The notes below the pieces were generated by a model. It had not been told where the DNA came from, ran no database searches, and saw only the letters and a program-made list of their open reading frames with translations. From contig NZ_AQVE01000015.1 in NCBI RefSeq assembly GCF_000371925.1, positions 1 to 64,000 of the forward strand: a stretch of DNA of 64,000 nucleotides, given 5' to 3'. This DNA is from Thiolinea disciformis DSM 14473. GTDB lineage: Bacteria; Pseudomonadota; Gammaproteobacteria; Thiotrichales; Thiotrichaceae. This document shows positions 27,401 through 34,395 of the stretch, piece after piece; the first letter of the stretch is position 1; each line of letters begins with the position of its first letter. Position numbers and translations under genes: made by a program.

Positions 27401-27982
27401 TAAATAGGGGCGGCCAATAAATTTAGCTACATCCTGCAACAAACTATCCGGTGTGATGGAATGTTGTCGTAAAATGACGGCATCTAAAGCATTGGGTTTG
27501 ACCAGACGCTGTTGCCAAAATTGATCAGCCAGCTTGAGTTGTAAATCGGCATCACTATCGACTAATTCACTTTCAAAGGGTAAGCCCACCTCAAAAGCAT
27601 GACGTTGTAAAACCCGTTGGCAGAAGCCGTGAATGGTAAAGACTGCGGCTTCATCGAAACTTAATAAAGCACGTTGTAAATATTGCAGACGTTGGGTATC
27701 CGGAGGATAGGCGCGCAGTAAATCGGCATATTCGTTCTGTGCTACTTCAGGTTGCAGATAAGCGGCTAATGTTTCCTTAAGACGTAGTCGGATTCGACTG
27801 CGCAGTTCTTCGGTAGCAGCGCGGGTATAGGTTACGACTAGGATCTGTTCCACCGTCAGGAATTGCTCGACAATGAGACGAACATAAAGCAGCGAAATAG
27901 TCCAAGTTTTACCGGTTCCAGCACTGGCTTGAATGAGATTTTTGCCAACTAGCGGGAGGTCAAAGGGTCTCAAAGCTTGCAT
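24431..27982 (-). CDS. recB: Exodeoxyribonuclease V subunit beta, RecB
   Basis: RecB is the helicase-nuclease subunit of RecBCD, which processes double-strand breaks for recombination and degrades linear foreign DNA. At 1183 residues it has the usual length. Walker A is ASAGTGKT (about 19-26), motif II is LIDEFQDTDP (about 377-386), and QYTLARNFRSQ, TIHKSKGLQYPIVY and LLYVALTRAQY give the later UvrD-type motifs. The C-terminal nuclease domain shows HHLLEHLD, GYIDLVF and LVDYKSN (about 1070-1092). recC and recD, usually adjacent, are absent from both flanks; they may lie elsewhere. The ribosome-binding site is weak (GAGCACC). Confidence 0.94.
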   Translation of the reverse strand: MQALRPFDLPLVGKNLIQASAGTGKTWTISLLYVRLIVEQFLTVEQILVVTYTRAATEELRSRIRLRLKETLAAYLQPEVAQNEYADLLRAYPPDTQRLQYLQRALLSFDEAAVFTIHGFCQRVLQRHAFEVGLPFESELVDSDADLQLKLADQFWQQRLVKPNALDAVILRQHSITPDSLLQDVAKFIGRPYLVPIRPATLYEQEYLQAEQVCKQQLQQLIATWQSSAQSILDCLLVPDQLTKKTYSVEQCTRYWTQLGSFLSGHHVDNIVETLGKLTPEALKKGTNKKKTTPDHIFFHQIAAYLPHLEKVTQLQQASLDQLRYDFLIWLREQLPERKRQAGILAFDDLLLQVQQALQTRPPLAEQLAQAYRVALIDEFQDTDPVQFDVFESIYRDSDGQVYYVGDPKQAIYSFRGADIYTYLKAAQGVDATQQYTLARNFRSQPQLLDAFNLLYTPSQDPFRNEQRIIYETVSSGGTVIDHLHCTPPLAPLRLWDWQGNEEKTTPNQVAEQVARAIANDIARLLQESQAGRASLGNRPLSSGDFAILVRSHNQGRLMRDALQACGISSAQKSPLSIFETHEAHEIRLILAAIAEPNQIAKIRRALVTDMLGGSLDRLLVLDADPLQFDRELEDFAYWHDVWLKQGFMPMWRKLLDKRGVRKRLLAYVDGERRLTNILHLAELIHTQTRRDWRGIQNTLRWLKQQSSLNSSEEHQLRLESDENLVQIVTIHKSKGLQYPIVYCPFLWKESRSTLKSHWFAWHNAAEGHSCLQASENLLEQAKASYQQEQNSEDLRLLYVALTRAQYHCTLVVASGDMSPASYKSALNYLLYGHLPHATELLTNKHPQRQTEMQQVLRNLAKNSQGSISHDVLVDSREVLRYEPSLKQIALSCRAFKHHIPRGAKIASFSSLSAGQHDEYPDYDVVEGLELPSKTNTRQQDYKQFPAGRRAGVCLHHLLEHLDFTQPLRTQGDIIEAGLAQAGFTAAWRPCVEQLIEQTLTTPLLAEQNWCLRNIAKTDRLDELEFYFSVTHFTLSDLQQVLLAYLPADWLAIRAAVQRLKSTELEGFIKGYIDLVFRHEGRYYLVDYKSNLLGENYTDYHPEGIMQAMAEAHYYLQYLIYCVALHRYLKQRSADYTWETHVGGVFYLFLRGMHKTQAQQGIFFDKPQRGLIEALERLLTRKT

Positions 27983-28040
27983 GGGGTGCTCATCTGTAGT
28001 TAGTCAGTGGCAGTCAACGTTTTTTAGGCTGATGCGTTTC

Positions 28041-28203
28041 AGGGATTAAGCTTAAACTTTGTTCGTTATCAATCCCTATAACGTTCGGTTGGGCTTAATT
28101 TGGATATGCAGGTATCCCTCTAACCTTAACGGGTTTAGCCCTCGAATACAAAATAAGGGCATTCGTAATGGGCTAAAAGCCTTTCCGCGTGAAAGGCTTT
28201 TTT
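28041..28203 (+). ncRNA. Candidate structured small RNA ending in a terminator hairpin
   Basis: No ORF occupies this stretch. Read on the plus strand it holds a TATAAC box at 28077-28082. Next comes a nested hairpin (GGTT/AACC at 28087-28125 enclosing GGATA/TATCC). A second hairpin follows (TTTAGCCC/GGGCTAAA at 28134-28177 enclosing CGAAT/ATTCG), then a perfect terminator (AAGCCTTTC/GAAAGGCTT, 28177-28203, six Ts). AGGGATT/AATCCCT (28041-28077) is a further inverted repeat. A transcript starting near 28089 would be about 115 nt. I do not recognise the family. The alternative is a bidirectional terminator plus unstructured spacer. Confidence 0.4.
28177..28203. terminator. Bidirectional terminator between recB leader and ygfX-like gene
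   Basis: A nine-base stem (AAGCCTTTC / GAAAGGCTT) around CGCGT is flanked by A residues on the left and T residues on the right, so it can work in both directions. On the minus strand it lies directly after the stop codon of the ygfX-like gene at 28202. Confidence 0.8.
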
Positions 28204-28669
28204 AATGCAATATATTCAAACGGCGTTTCAGGTGGCGCGCTTTTTCAGTTGGTAATAAATCGGGTGTTAATACCACCGTAAATCGCCTAGCTTTTAAACT
28301 TCTAAAATTCAAAATGCTTATCATGGCGCTACTGTAACTATTGGGTAGTAATTGAACGGCATGGCGCTTGCCGTCTAAGGTATACAGCTCCCAGCCACCC
28401 CATTCGCGCCATTTTAAAGCGCTGACAGCCAATGGCGGCCAATAAGCCTGATGTTTGGCGACATAATAAAAAGCTGAGCTTAGCAAGCCAAAACTCGCCA
28501 TAACCTTTATCCAAAGGTCGATTGGCAATAGAAGCAGCGTCAGAATGGCAAGACTATGTGTGAGTAGTAAAAAGCCACTGATCCATCGCGAGGGTTTCAA
28601 TTCCAGAATCCATTCGGCTTCAAATGGATTCTGGGCAAGCGGTGCAGCGCTAAGCTTAGGATTTAGCAA
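28202..28669 (-). CDS. YgfX/CptA-like membrane protein
   Basis: 155 residues. An N-terminal cytoplasmic stretch is followed by two close membrane segments (about 30-68). A C-terminal soluble part then reads WELYTLDGKRHAVQLLPNSY, FTVVLTPD and RHLKRRLNIL. This order (two-helix hairpin, W.L..DG, PNSY, PD, RRL) matches the YgfX (CptA) family, which in E. coli follows sdhE and has been linked to cytoskeletal proteins. Here no sdhE is next to it. Instead its first seven bases overlap the end of the methylthioinosine phosphorylase gene. Assignment is by overall pattern only, so it remains moderate. Confidence 0.6.
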   Translation of the reverse strand: MLNPKLSAAPLAQNPFEAEWILELKPSRWISGFLLLTHSLAILTLLLLPIDLWIKVMASFGLLSSAFYYVAKHQAYWPPLAVSALKWREWGGWELYTLDGKRHAVQLLPNSYSSAMISILNFRSLKARRFTVVLTPDLLPTEKARHLKRRLNILH

Positions 28670-29409
28670 TGGAGCACTTTTAATAATTTACGTACGCGCG
28701 CCATACCGACGGATAAATGCTCGCCAATTTCATCCATGGTAATTTCACGGTCACTTTTGCCAGCCGCCCAATTCGCCACCACCGCACAGCTTGCGTAGTT
28801 CAAGCCTAATTCGCGCGCTAATCCTGCTTCAGGCATAGCGGTCATGCCCACTAAATCACAACCATCGCGTTCCATACGTTGAATTTCTGCAGCGGTTTCT
28901 AACCGTGGTCCTTGGGTAACCCCATAGGTTGCACCATTTATTAAGTCTAAACCTGCTTCTTCACCGGCTTTTAATAAGGCTTTGCGCAAGACTTCGGTAT
29001 ACGGGCTGGAAAAATCTATATGCGTCACTGAGGTTAAACCCTCCTCGTAAAAGGTGTGAGGGCGACCGTAGGTATAATCAATTAATTGGTGTGGAATCAC
29101 TAAGGTTTTGGGAGCCATTTTGCGTGTAATGCCCCCCACCGCAGCAATGGCAATAATATTTTCAACACCGAGACTTTTTAAGGCCCATAAATTGGCGCGG
29201 TAGTTTACTTTGTGGGGCGGAATCGTGTGGGTATAACCATGACGTGCTAAAAAGGCAATCCGTGTTTCGCCAATCACGCCATGGGTCACTTGACCCGACG
29301 GTTCACCATAGGGGGTATGAACTACTTCGCGGTGAATTACCTCCAAGCCCTCGATCTCAGTCAAACCGGTGCCACCAATCACGGCGAAAGCAATTTTATT
29401 ATCATTCAT
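28663..29409 (-). CDS. mtnP: S-methyl-5'-thioinosine phosphorylase (MTAP/PNP family)
   Basis: This is a purine nucleoside phosphorylase family enzyme acting on the methylthio-nucleoside formed during polyamine synthesis. Motifs: IGGTGL (phosphate), ARHGYTHTIPPHKVNYRAN, QGPRLETAAEIQRMERDGCDLVGMTAMPEAGLARELGL. Gene order nagZ followed by this gene is the same as in Pseudomonas aeruginosa. There the enzyme was shown to prefer methylthioinosine over methylthioadenosine, so I prefer that name, although substrate choice cannot be read with certainty. It overlaps the ygfX-like gene by seven bases and lies 56 nt after nagZ. Confidence 0.88.
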   Translation of the reverse strand: MNDNKIAFAVIGGTGLTEIEGLEVIHREVVHTPYGEPSGQVTHGVIGETRIAFLARHGYTHTIPPHKVNYRANLWALKSLGVENIIAIAAVGGITRKMAPKTLVIPHQLIDYTYGRPHTFYEEGLTSVTHIDFSSPYTEVLRKALLKAGEEAGLDLINGATYGVTQGPRLETAAEIQRMERDGCDLVGMTAMPEAGLARELGLNYASCAVVANWAAGKSDREITMDEIGEHLSVGMARVRKLLKVLHC

Positions 29410-29465
29410 CGTTTAAATTTCCTTGAGCATCATGACGAAAATGTAGCAGTTTTCCAACCTAAGCG

Positions 29466-30488
29466 CTAAGCAATTGCGCTTAATGCGTCAACGGCTTGTT
29501 GCCAAGTCTTCTCGTTCAATAAAGCGGCTCGCGACATAAAAGGTTTGCCGATCATGCGTTCTAAACGTTTCGTGGAATGAGGATCAAGTTTAGGGCGCGC
29601 TCGATCCAGAATATCAATCACGCCCGTGCGTTTATTACAGGCTAATACCATATCACAGCCCGCCTCAAGCGCAGCTTCAGCGCGCTCTGCATAACCACCT
29701 ACGACACTGGCTCCTTCCATACTCAAATCGTCACTGAAAATAACCCCCTTAAAGCCTAATTGATCGCGCAAAATCGTTTGCAACCAAACCCGTGAAAAAC
29801 CGGCTGGTTGGGCATCGACTTGCTCATAAATCACATGCGCAGGCATCACTGCATCTAAACCTTGCTGAATTAACTGCTTAAAAGGCAGCATATCTTGTTG
29901 AAGAATGATGTCCAAATCGCGATTATCACGGGGTACCGCATGATGTGAATCCGCTGTCACGAAGCCATGACCTGGGAAATGTTTGCCGGTGGAGGCCATA
30001 CCGGCTTCACGCATTCCCTGAATATAAGCAGTCGCAAGCTTTGCAATCAGCTCAGGTTGTTGGTGAAACGCACGATCGCCGATCACTTTACTCACGCCAT
30101 AATCCGTATCCAATACGGGCGCGAAACTAAAGTCGATGCCCACCGCGCGTAGCTCTGCGGCCATCAACCAGCCATGACGTTGTGCCAGTGCTAAGCTGGT
30201 GGTCGGGTTATCCTGATAATGCAAGCCAAGTTTGGCTAAGGCGGGTAGCACGGTAAATTCGGATCGAAAGCGTTGTACGCGACCGCCTTCATGATCCACT
30301 GCGAGTAGCAAGGTTTTTTTGGGAGCAGCCGCACGCACCTGTTGGACTAGATCAATTAATTGCTTAGCCTCTTGATAATTGCGGGTAAAAAAAATCAAGC
30401 CGCCAGTTGCAGGGTGTTGTAATAATTCGCGCTCTTCTGCGGAAACTTGAGTGCCTTCTAAATCCATCATGAGATAGCCCATCGACAT
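29466..30488 (-). CDS. nagZ: Beta-N-acetylhexosaminidase NagZ
   Basis: NagZ is a cytoplasmic glycoside hydrolase family 3 enzyme that removes N-acetylglucosamine from anhydromuropeptides during cell-wall recycling. It has VDHEGGRVQRF, the KHFPGHG signature (about 169-175) followed by the flexible loop histidine (DSHHAVPRD), and the nucleophile FSDDLSMEGA (about 250). The 340-residue length is normal. AGGAGAAAGGT sits just before the ATG at 30488, with a second in-frame ATG two codons later. It is the first gene of a nagZ-mtnP-ygfX transcription unit. Confidence 0.95.
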   Translation of the reverse strand: MSMGYLMMDLEGTQVSAEERELLQHPATGGLIFFTRNYQEAKQLIDLVQQVRAAAPKKTLLLAVDHEGGRVQRFRSEFTVLPALAKLGLHYQDNPTTSLALAQRHGWLMAAELRAVGIDFSFAPVLDTDYGVSKVIGDRAFHQQPELIAKLATAYIQGMREAGMASTGKHFPGHGFVTADSHHAVPRDNRDLDIILQQDMLPFKQLIQQGLDAVMPAHVIYEQVDAQPAGFSRVWLQTILRDQLGFKGVIFSDDLSMEGASVVGGYAERAEAALEAGCDMVLACNKRTGVIDILDRARPKLDPHSTKRLERMIGKPFMSRAALLNEKTWQQAVDALSAIA

Positions 30489-30613
30489 ACCTTTCTCCTA
30501 GTTGGTTTCTGATGTCTAGTGGGCGAATTGTATAAGCTGTTAGGGGAATTGTCTTTCCTCGTCTTCTCAGCGCATAGTGGAGTGTTTTTTGAGTAAAAGT
30601 GAGTGGATATATA

Positions 30614-30976
30614 ATGAAATGTTTAGTGTTAATTGCACATGGAAGTCGCCGTGCTGCTTCGAATCAAGAAGTACAGGAACTGGCACAACGTGTTCAGGCA
30701 CAAGCAGGTGAGCGTTTTGCTAAAGTGGAGAGTGCATTTTTAGAGCTAGCCGAACCGTCTATCCCTGATGCCATTGATGCGTGTGTGGCGCAGGGGGCGA
30801 CTGAGATTGTGATAGTGCCTTATTTCTTATCAGCAGGGCGTCATGTAGCCGAAGATGTGCCCGCTTTAGTGAAAGAGCGCAGTCTACATTATCCCCAAGT
30901 AAGATTTGAGTATGTAAAACATCTAGGCGCGGCTAATGAAATGGCGCTATTTATTTTGCAGCATGTGCCAGAATAA
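30614..30976 (+). CDS. Small CbiX/SirB-type sirohydrochlorin chelatase
   Basis: About 120 residues. It starts MKCLVLIAHGSRR, in which the HGSR histidine is a metal ligand, and continues with FLELAEPSIPDAID, EIVIVPYFLSAGRHVAEDVPALV (the second conserved histidine in GRH) and FEYVKHLG. This is the short single-domain CbiX form, which acts as a dimer and inserts cobalt or iron into sirohydrochlorin for cobalamin or siroheme. A GTG five codons upstream is open but ATG at 30614 gives the family's usual start. It stands alone, divergent from nagZ, and runs toward the 6S RNA gene on the other strand. Confidence 0.85.
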   Translation: MKCLVLIAHGSRRAASNQEVQELAQRVQAQAGERFAKVESAFLELAEPSIPDAIDACVAQGATEIVIVPYFLSAGRHVAEDVPALVKERSLHYPQVRFEYVKHLGAANEMALFILQHVPE

Positions 30977-31027
30977 AGCAGGAGGGTATTAAGATTAAAA
31001 ATTAATGCTAATGATTTAAAATAAAAA

Positions 31028-31213
31028 GGGACGGTACCAAGCGGTCGTGTGAAATTTCTACCTTGAACCAAAGGTTCAAGTGGGTGCTAGTCTCAATTCG
31101 TAAGGCTTACTGTCTTGCAGTCATGCACACAGAATTGAAGGGTCGCTCCCGGGATAATTAATAGGCTCAAGGATTTATCCATCTCATCTCGAGCCACCCA
31201 GAAATCCGTCCTT
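31028..31213 (-). ncRNA. ssrS: 6S RNA
   Basis: 6S RNA binds sigma-70 RNA polymerase and mimics an open promoter. On the minus strand AAGCCTTA is followed by CACCCACTTGAACC and GGTTCAAGG, the order and spacing seen in the 3' half of E. coli 6S RNA. CCTTGAGCC matches the 5' half. The ends pair (GGACGG with CCGTCC, ATTTCT with AGAAAT), giving about 185 nt, equal to the E. coli length. The palindromic CTTGAACC motif alone would not decide the strand. The other matches and the usual zapA-ssrS order, both on the minus strand here, do. It ends in CCGTCCCTTTTT. Confidence 0.88.
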
Positions 31214-31220
31214 GGGGAAA

Positions 31221-31249
31221 ATAGTAGACTATTTATACGTCGCTGGGAA
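31221..31249 (-). promoter_or_regulatory. Probable 6S RNA promoter
   Basis: On the minus strand TTCCCA (31244-31249) and TACTAT (31221-31226) are separated by exactly 17 bp. The start point would fall about 7 nt further on, where the paired 5' end of the 6S RNA begins. The -10 is good and the -35 weak. Confidence 0.55.
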
Positions 31250-31391
31250 GTAGCTTTAATCGGTTTAATACAGGCATTATTTGAAACTATGTATTCTTAT
31301 TATATTTTCATGGTACAGCCAGCCAAACTTGCCTATAGTTGTACCAAGCCTTAGGCGATGCTTTCACTGATTGATGACGGAGGAGTGCTGT

Positions 31392-31823
31392 ATGAAAACC
31401 ATTAAAACCTTTCTCAATGAAGCACAGCAATCGTTAGCAACGATTCAAACCACAGCGACCGTGTTGGATGCTTTAAATCTAATGGCGGAGCGTAATGTCA
31501 GTGCGGTCTTGGTGCTAGAGCAAGATCAATTACGCGGGATTTTTACCGAGCGTGATTATGCACGTAAGGTGATTTTGCAGGGAAAAAGCTCGCGCAACAC
31601 CCCCATCAGTGAGGTCATGTCAACGACCTTGACGACGGTTAATCCTGATAAAAACATTAATGCTTGTATGGAATTGATGACCGATAAGCGTGTACGCCAT
31701 TTGCCCGTAGTAGACAGTGCGGGGCAATTGCTGGGGATTGTTTCCATTGGGGATGTGGTAAAAGAAGTTATGGCAGAACAGCGTTACATGATCAATGAGC
31801 TGCAACGCTATATCGCTGGTTAA
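31392..31823 (+). CDS. Tandem CBS-domain protein
   Basis: 143 residues, two CBS domains and nothing else: about 10-65 (TVLDALNLMAERNVSAVLVLE, GIFTERDYARKV) and 78-135 (PDKNINACMELMTDKRVRHLPVVD, LLGIVSIGDVVKEVM). CBS pairs bind adenine nucleotides and usually sense energy status; the partner is unknown. The start at 31392 follows GGAGGAG at ideal spacing; an upstream TTG/ATG pair lies inside that ribosome-binding site and is rejected. The last four bases overlap the end of zapA on the opposite strand. It sits between zapA and 6S RNA, where gammaproteobacteria normally have no gene. Confidence 0.9.
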   Translation: MKTIKTFLNEAQQSLATIQTTATVLDALNLMAERNVSAVLVLEQDQLRGIFTERDYARKVILQGKSSRNTPISEVMSTTLTTVNPDKNINACMELMTDKRVRHLPVVDSAGQLLGIVSIGDVVKEVMAEQRYMINELQRYIAG

Positions 31824-32158
31824 GTATTTACTGCGGTAAAACGCTTTAAGGCAGAATCAAGCTTGGCTTGAATGCCTTGAAGTCGTTCAAGGGTTTGTGG
31901 ATCAGTTTCGTTGATGGGGCTTGGGGTTGGTAGCGCGCTGGATTGTGTTTTTAATAATAATTCGTTAGCTAAATTCAGCGCTACCATTACCGCGATACGG
32001 TCGTTGCCTAAGACTTTGCCGGTGTCGCGAATACGGCGCATTTCTTCATCAACGCGTTGGGCAGATGCTAGCAAGGCTTTTTCCTGACCTTTCGGGCAGG
32101 CAACTGTATATTCTTTGCTCAGAATGAGCACTTTAACCGGCACAATTTGCTGATCCAT
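31820..32158 (-). CDS. zapA: Cell division protein ZapA
   Basis: ZapA crosslinks and stabilises FtsZ filaments at the division site. The N-terminal PVKVLILSKEYTVACPKGQEKALLASAQRVDEEMRRIR, then NDRIAVMVALNLANELL and a C-terminal coiled coil (about 80-108) match the family; length 112 is normal. It is transcribed with the small coiled-coil gene just upstream (two bases between stop and start) and is divergent from ygfB. Confidence 0.92.
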   Translation of the reverse strand: MDQQIVPVKVLILSKEYTVACPKGQEKALLASAQRVDEEMRRIRDTGKVLGNDRIAVMVALNLANELLLKTQSSALPTPSPINETDPQTLERLQGIQAKLDSALKRFTAVNT

Positions 32159-32160
32159 GT

Positions 32161-32385
32161 CTAGTCGCCTTGGTCGAAGTCGGAAAATTGTTGTTTCAAT
32201 TGGTTAATAATCGCTTCTATCTGCTGGCTAGCGGCTTGATTGTTTTGCTGTAAGCGGGTGCACTCTGCCTGCGCCTGTTGTAAGTGCTGGCGTAGATCAC
32301 GGTTCTCAGTAAACAAACCTTCCGTCAAACTAAGGAGTTGTTCGAGTCGCTGTTCAAGATTATCAATGTGTTGTTGTAGAACCAT
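32161..32385 (-). CDS. Small coiled-coil protein, ZapB-like (TIGR02449 type)
   Basis: 74 residues from the ATG at 32385 (an upstream TTG adds only two residues). The protein is almost wholly a glutamine-rich coiled coil with leucine heptads (LEQRLEQLLSLTEGLFTENRDLR). Proteins of this type are found directly ahead of zapA in many gammaproteobacteria and are thought to act with it at the division ring as ZapB analogues. The functional link is inferred from position. Confidence 0.8.
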   Translation of the reverse strand: MVLQQHIDNLEQRLEQLLSLTEGLFTENRDLRQHLQQAQAECTRLQQNNQAASQQIEAIINQLKQQFSDFDQGD

Positions 32386-32476
32386 ACACAATCACGTCAT
32401 TGGGGGTTGGAGGTGGCAGATGCGAAATCTTGCCGTTGCACGCATAATACACGTTTCAGCCTAGGAGGCGGATACT

Positions 32477-33034
32477 TTGGAACAAGGATTACCAGAATTT
32501 TATACACTAGAAGATGTTTTAATGCGACTAGATGCACAATTTTCTGCCGCTGAATTACATGGTGCAGCCTGTGGTGTCTTAGTCGTCAATCGCCATTACG
32601 CGTTCGATAAATGGATCAAACAAGTAGCGGCGGAAGCAATGGGTGATGATGAGGCTTATGATTTAGTGGAGCAAGTATTTGCTGATGCCCACTATAAATT
32701 GAATACCGAAGCCTTAGCGTTTGATTTGTTATTGCCAGAAGAAGATGAACCCTTAGCGCAACAAGTCGCCGCGTTACAAAAATGGTGTCAGGGTTTTGCT
32801 TATGGCTTAGCCTTATCCGGCTTGAAAACCCTGCAGGATTTGCCTAAAGACTCTCGGGAGTGGGTTGAGGATGTCGTGAAAATTGGGGCAGCGGGCGAGA
32901 TGGATGTCGATGATGAAGATGCCTCTGAAGATGCTTTTATTGAGTTGGTAGAATTTGTACGCGTTGGCGTGTTACTGATAAATGAAGAATTACAACCCGT
33001 GCGCGGACGCGCCAAGGTGAATGAGAATGAATAA
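32477..33034 (+). CDS. ygfB: UPF0149 / YgfB family protein
   Basis: 185 residues beginning with TTG, chosen because AGGAGG lies eight bases before it and no ATG fits. LHGAACGVL near residue 30, an acidic middle, WCQGFAYGLALSG and a C-terminal ELVEFVRVGVLLINEEL are the family marks. YgfB precedes pepP in many gammaproteobacteria. In Pseudomonas aeruginosa a homologue represses an amidase regulator, but that role need not hold here. The last 14 bases overlap pepP. Confidence 0.88.
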   Translation: MEQGLPEFYTLEDVLMRLDAQFSAAELHGAACGVLVVNRHYAFDKWIKQVAAEAMGDDEAYDLVEQVFADAHYKLNTEALAFDLLLPEEDEPLAQQVAALQKWCQGFAYGLALSGLKTLQDLPKDSREWVEDVVKIGAAGEMDVDDEDASEDAFIELVEFVRVGVLLINEELQPVRGRAKVNENE

Positions 33035-34385
33035 GCAAATACCCAGCATTTCGCCAGAAACTTACGCAGCACGTCGCAGAGTGCTCATGGATAAGTTAGG
33101 TAAGCAAGGCGTGGCCATTGTTAAGTCAGCCGCTGTACTGATTCGCAATCGCGATGCAGACTTTCCGTTTCGCCAAGATAGCGATTTTTGGTATTTGACC
33201 GGATTTAATGAGCCAGAAGCGGTCGCAGTATTTATCCCAGAGCGTGAAGAGGGTGAGTTTATATTATTTTGCCAGCCGCGTGACCCTGCGATGGAACGGT
33301 GGACGGGTCGACGTGCAGGTGTCGAAGGCGTAGTCGCTGATTATGGTGCGGATCAAGCGTTTGTGATTGGTGAATTAGATAAGCGTCTACCCAATTTAAT
33401 CAGTGGTCGCTCAGAAATTCATTATCGGCTTGGTACGGATGAAGGCTTAGATCAGCAAGTTATGAGCTGGATCAATGTATTACGTCGCCAAGTACGTAAT
33501 GGTATACCTGCACCGACCACGCTAAAAATGCTGGATGTGATTTTGCACGATATGCGCCTGTTTAAAGCGCCGGAAGAGGTCGCGATGATGCGCTATGCGG
33601 CTCAAACTTCAGCCCGTGCGCATACCAAAGCGATGCAGATTTGCCGTCCGCAGATGAATGAGTTTCAAATTGAGGCGGAGTTAGTGCGGGAGTTCCGCGT
33701 AGATGGCATGGTACCCGCTTATAATTCTATCGTCGGTGCTGGTGAGAATGGCTGTATCTTGCATTATGTGGAAAACAATTGCCCACTGAAGGCAGGTGAT
33801 TTGCTCTTGATTGATGCAGCAGGGGAACATCAGGGTTATGCCAGTGATATTACCCGTACCTTTCCAGTGAGTGGTAAATTTAGCCCTGAGCAGCGTGCTT
33901 TATATCAAGTGGTATTGGATGCGCAAAAGGCTGCCATTGCGGCGGTAAAGCCGGGCAATACTTGGGATGATCCGCATCAGGCAGCCGTTCGTGCCCTGAC
34001 ATCAGGTTTGGTAGCGTTAGGTTTATTGCAAGGGAGTGTGGAGGAATTAATGAAAGATCCGCCCCCACCTGCCGACGGTGAGAAGGCGAGCGAAGCACCT
34101 TATCGTCAATTTTATATGCATAAAACCGGACATTGGCTTGGTTTAGATGTGCATGATGTGGGTGAGTATAAAATGAATGGGGAATGGCGCATCTTAGAGA
34201 CGGGCATGGTGTTGACGGTAGAGCCGGGACTTTACATCTCGCCTGCGGATAATGTTGACCCCAAATGGTGGAATATCGGTATTCGTATCGAGGATGACGT
34301 GTTAGTGACTCACGATGGCTGTGAAATTCTCACCAGTGGCGTGGTGAAAGAGATTCATGATATTGAGGCTTTAATGGCAGGCTAG
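33021..34385 (+). CDS. pepP: Xaa-Pro aminopeptidase PepP
   Basis: Cytoplasmic manganese peptidase that removes the first residue from peptides with proline second. 454 residues with the N-terminal non-catalytic domain (FPFRQDSDFWYLTGFNEPEAV) and a pita-bread catalytic domain. Metal ligands: the two aspartates of LLIDAAGEHQGYASDITRTFP, the histidine of HKTGHWLGLDVHDVG, and glutamates in TVEPGLY and GIRIEDDVLVT. The start could be either of two ATGs at 33021 and 33027, AAGGTG favouring the second slightly. It is the second gene of ygfB-pepP-ubiH. Confidence 0.94.
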   Translation: MRMNKQIPSISPETYAARRRVLMDKLGKQGVAIVKSAAVLIRNRDADFPFRQDSDFWYLTGFNEPEAVAVFIPEREEGEFILFCQPRDPAMERWTGRRAGVEGVVADYGADQAFVIGELDKRLPNLISGRSEIHYRLGTDEGLDQQVMSWINVLRRQVRNGIPAPTTLKMLDVILHDMRLFKAPEEVAMMRYAAQTSARAHTKAMQICRPQMNEFQIEAELVREFRVDGMVPAYNSIVGAGENGCILHYVENNCPLKAGDLLLIDAAGEHQGYASDITRTFPVSGKFSPEQRALYQVVLDAQKAAIAAVKPGNTWDDPHQAAVRALTSGLVALGLLQGSVEELMKDPPPPADGEKASEAPYRQFYMHKTGHWLGLDVHDVGEYKMNGEWRILETGMVLTVEPGLYISPADNVDPKWWNIGIRIEDDVLVTHDGCEILTSGVVKEIHDIEALMAG

Positions 34386-34395
34386 AGGATTGGCG

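Noticed and set aside
31028-31213. 6S RNA on the plus strand
   Set aside because: The CTTGAACC palindrome fits both strands, but the flanking AAGCCTTA and CCTTGAGCC matches, the promoter and the zapA synteny support the minus strand.
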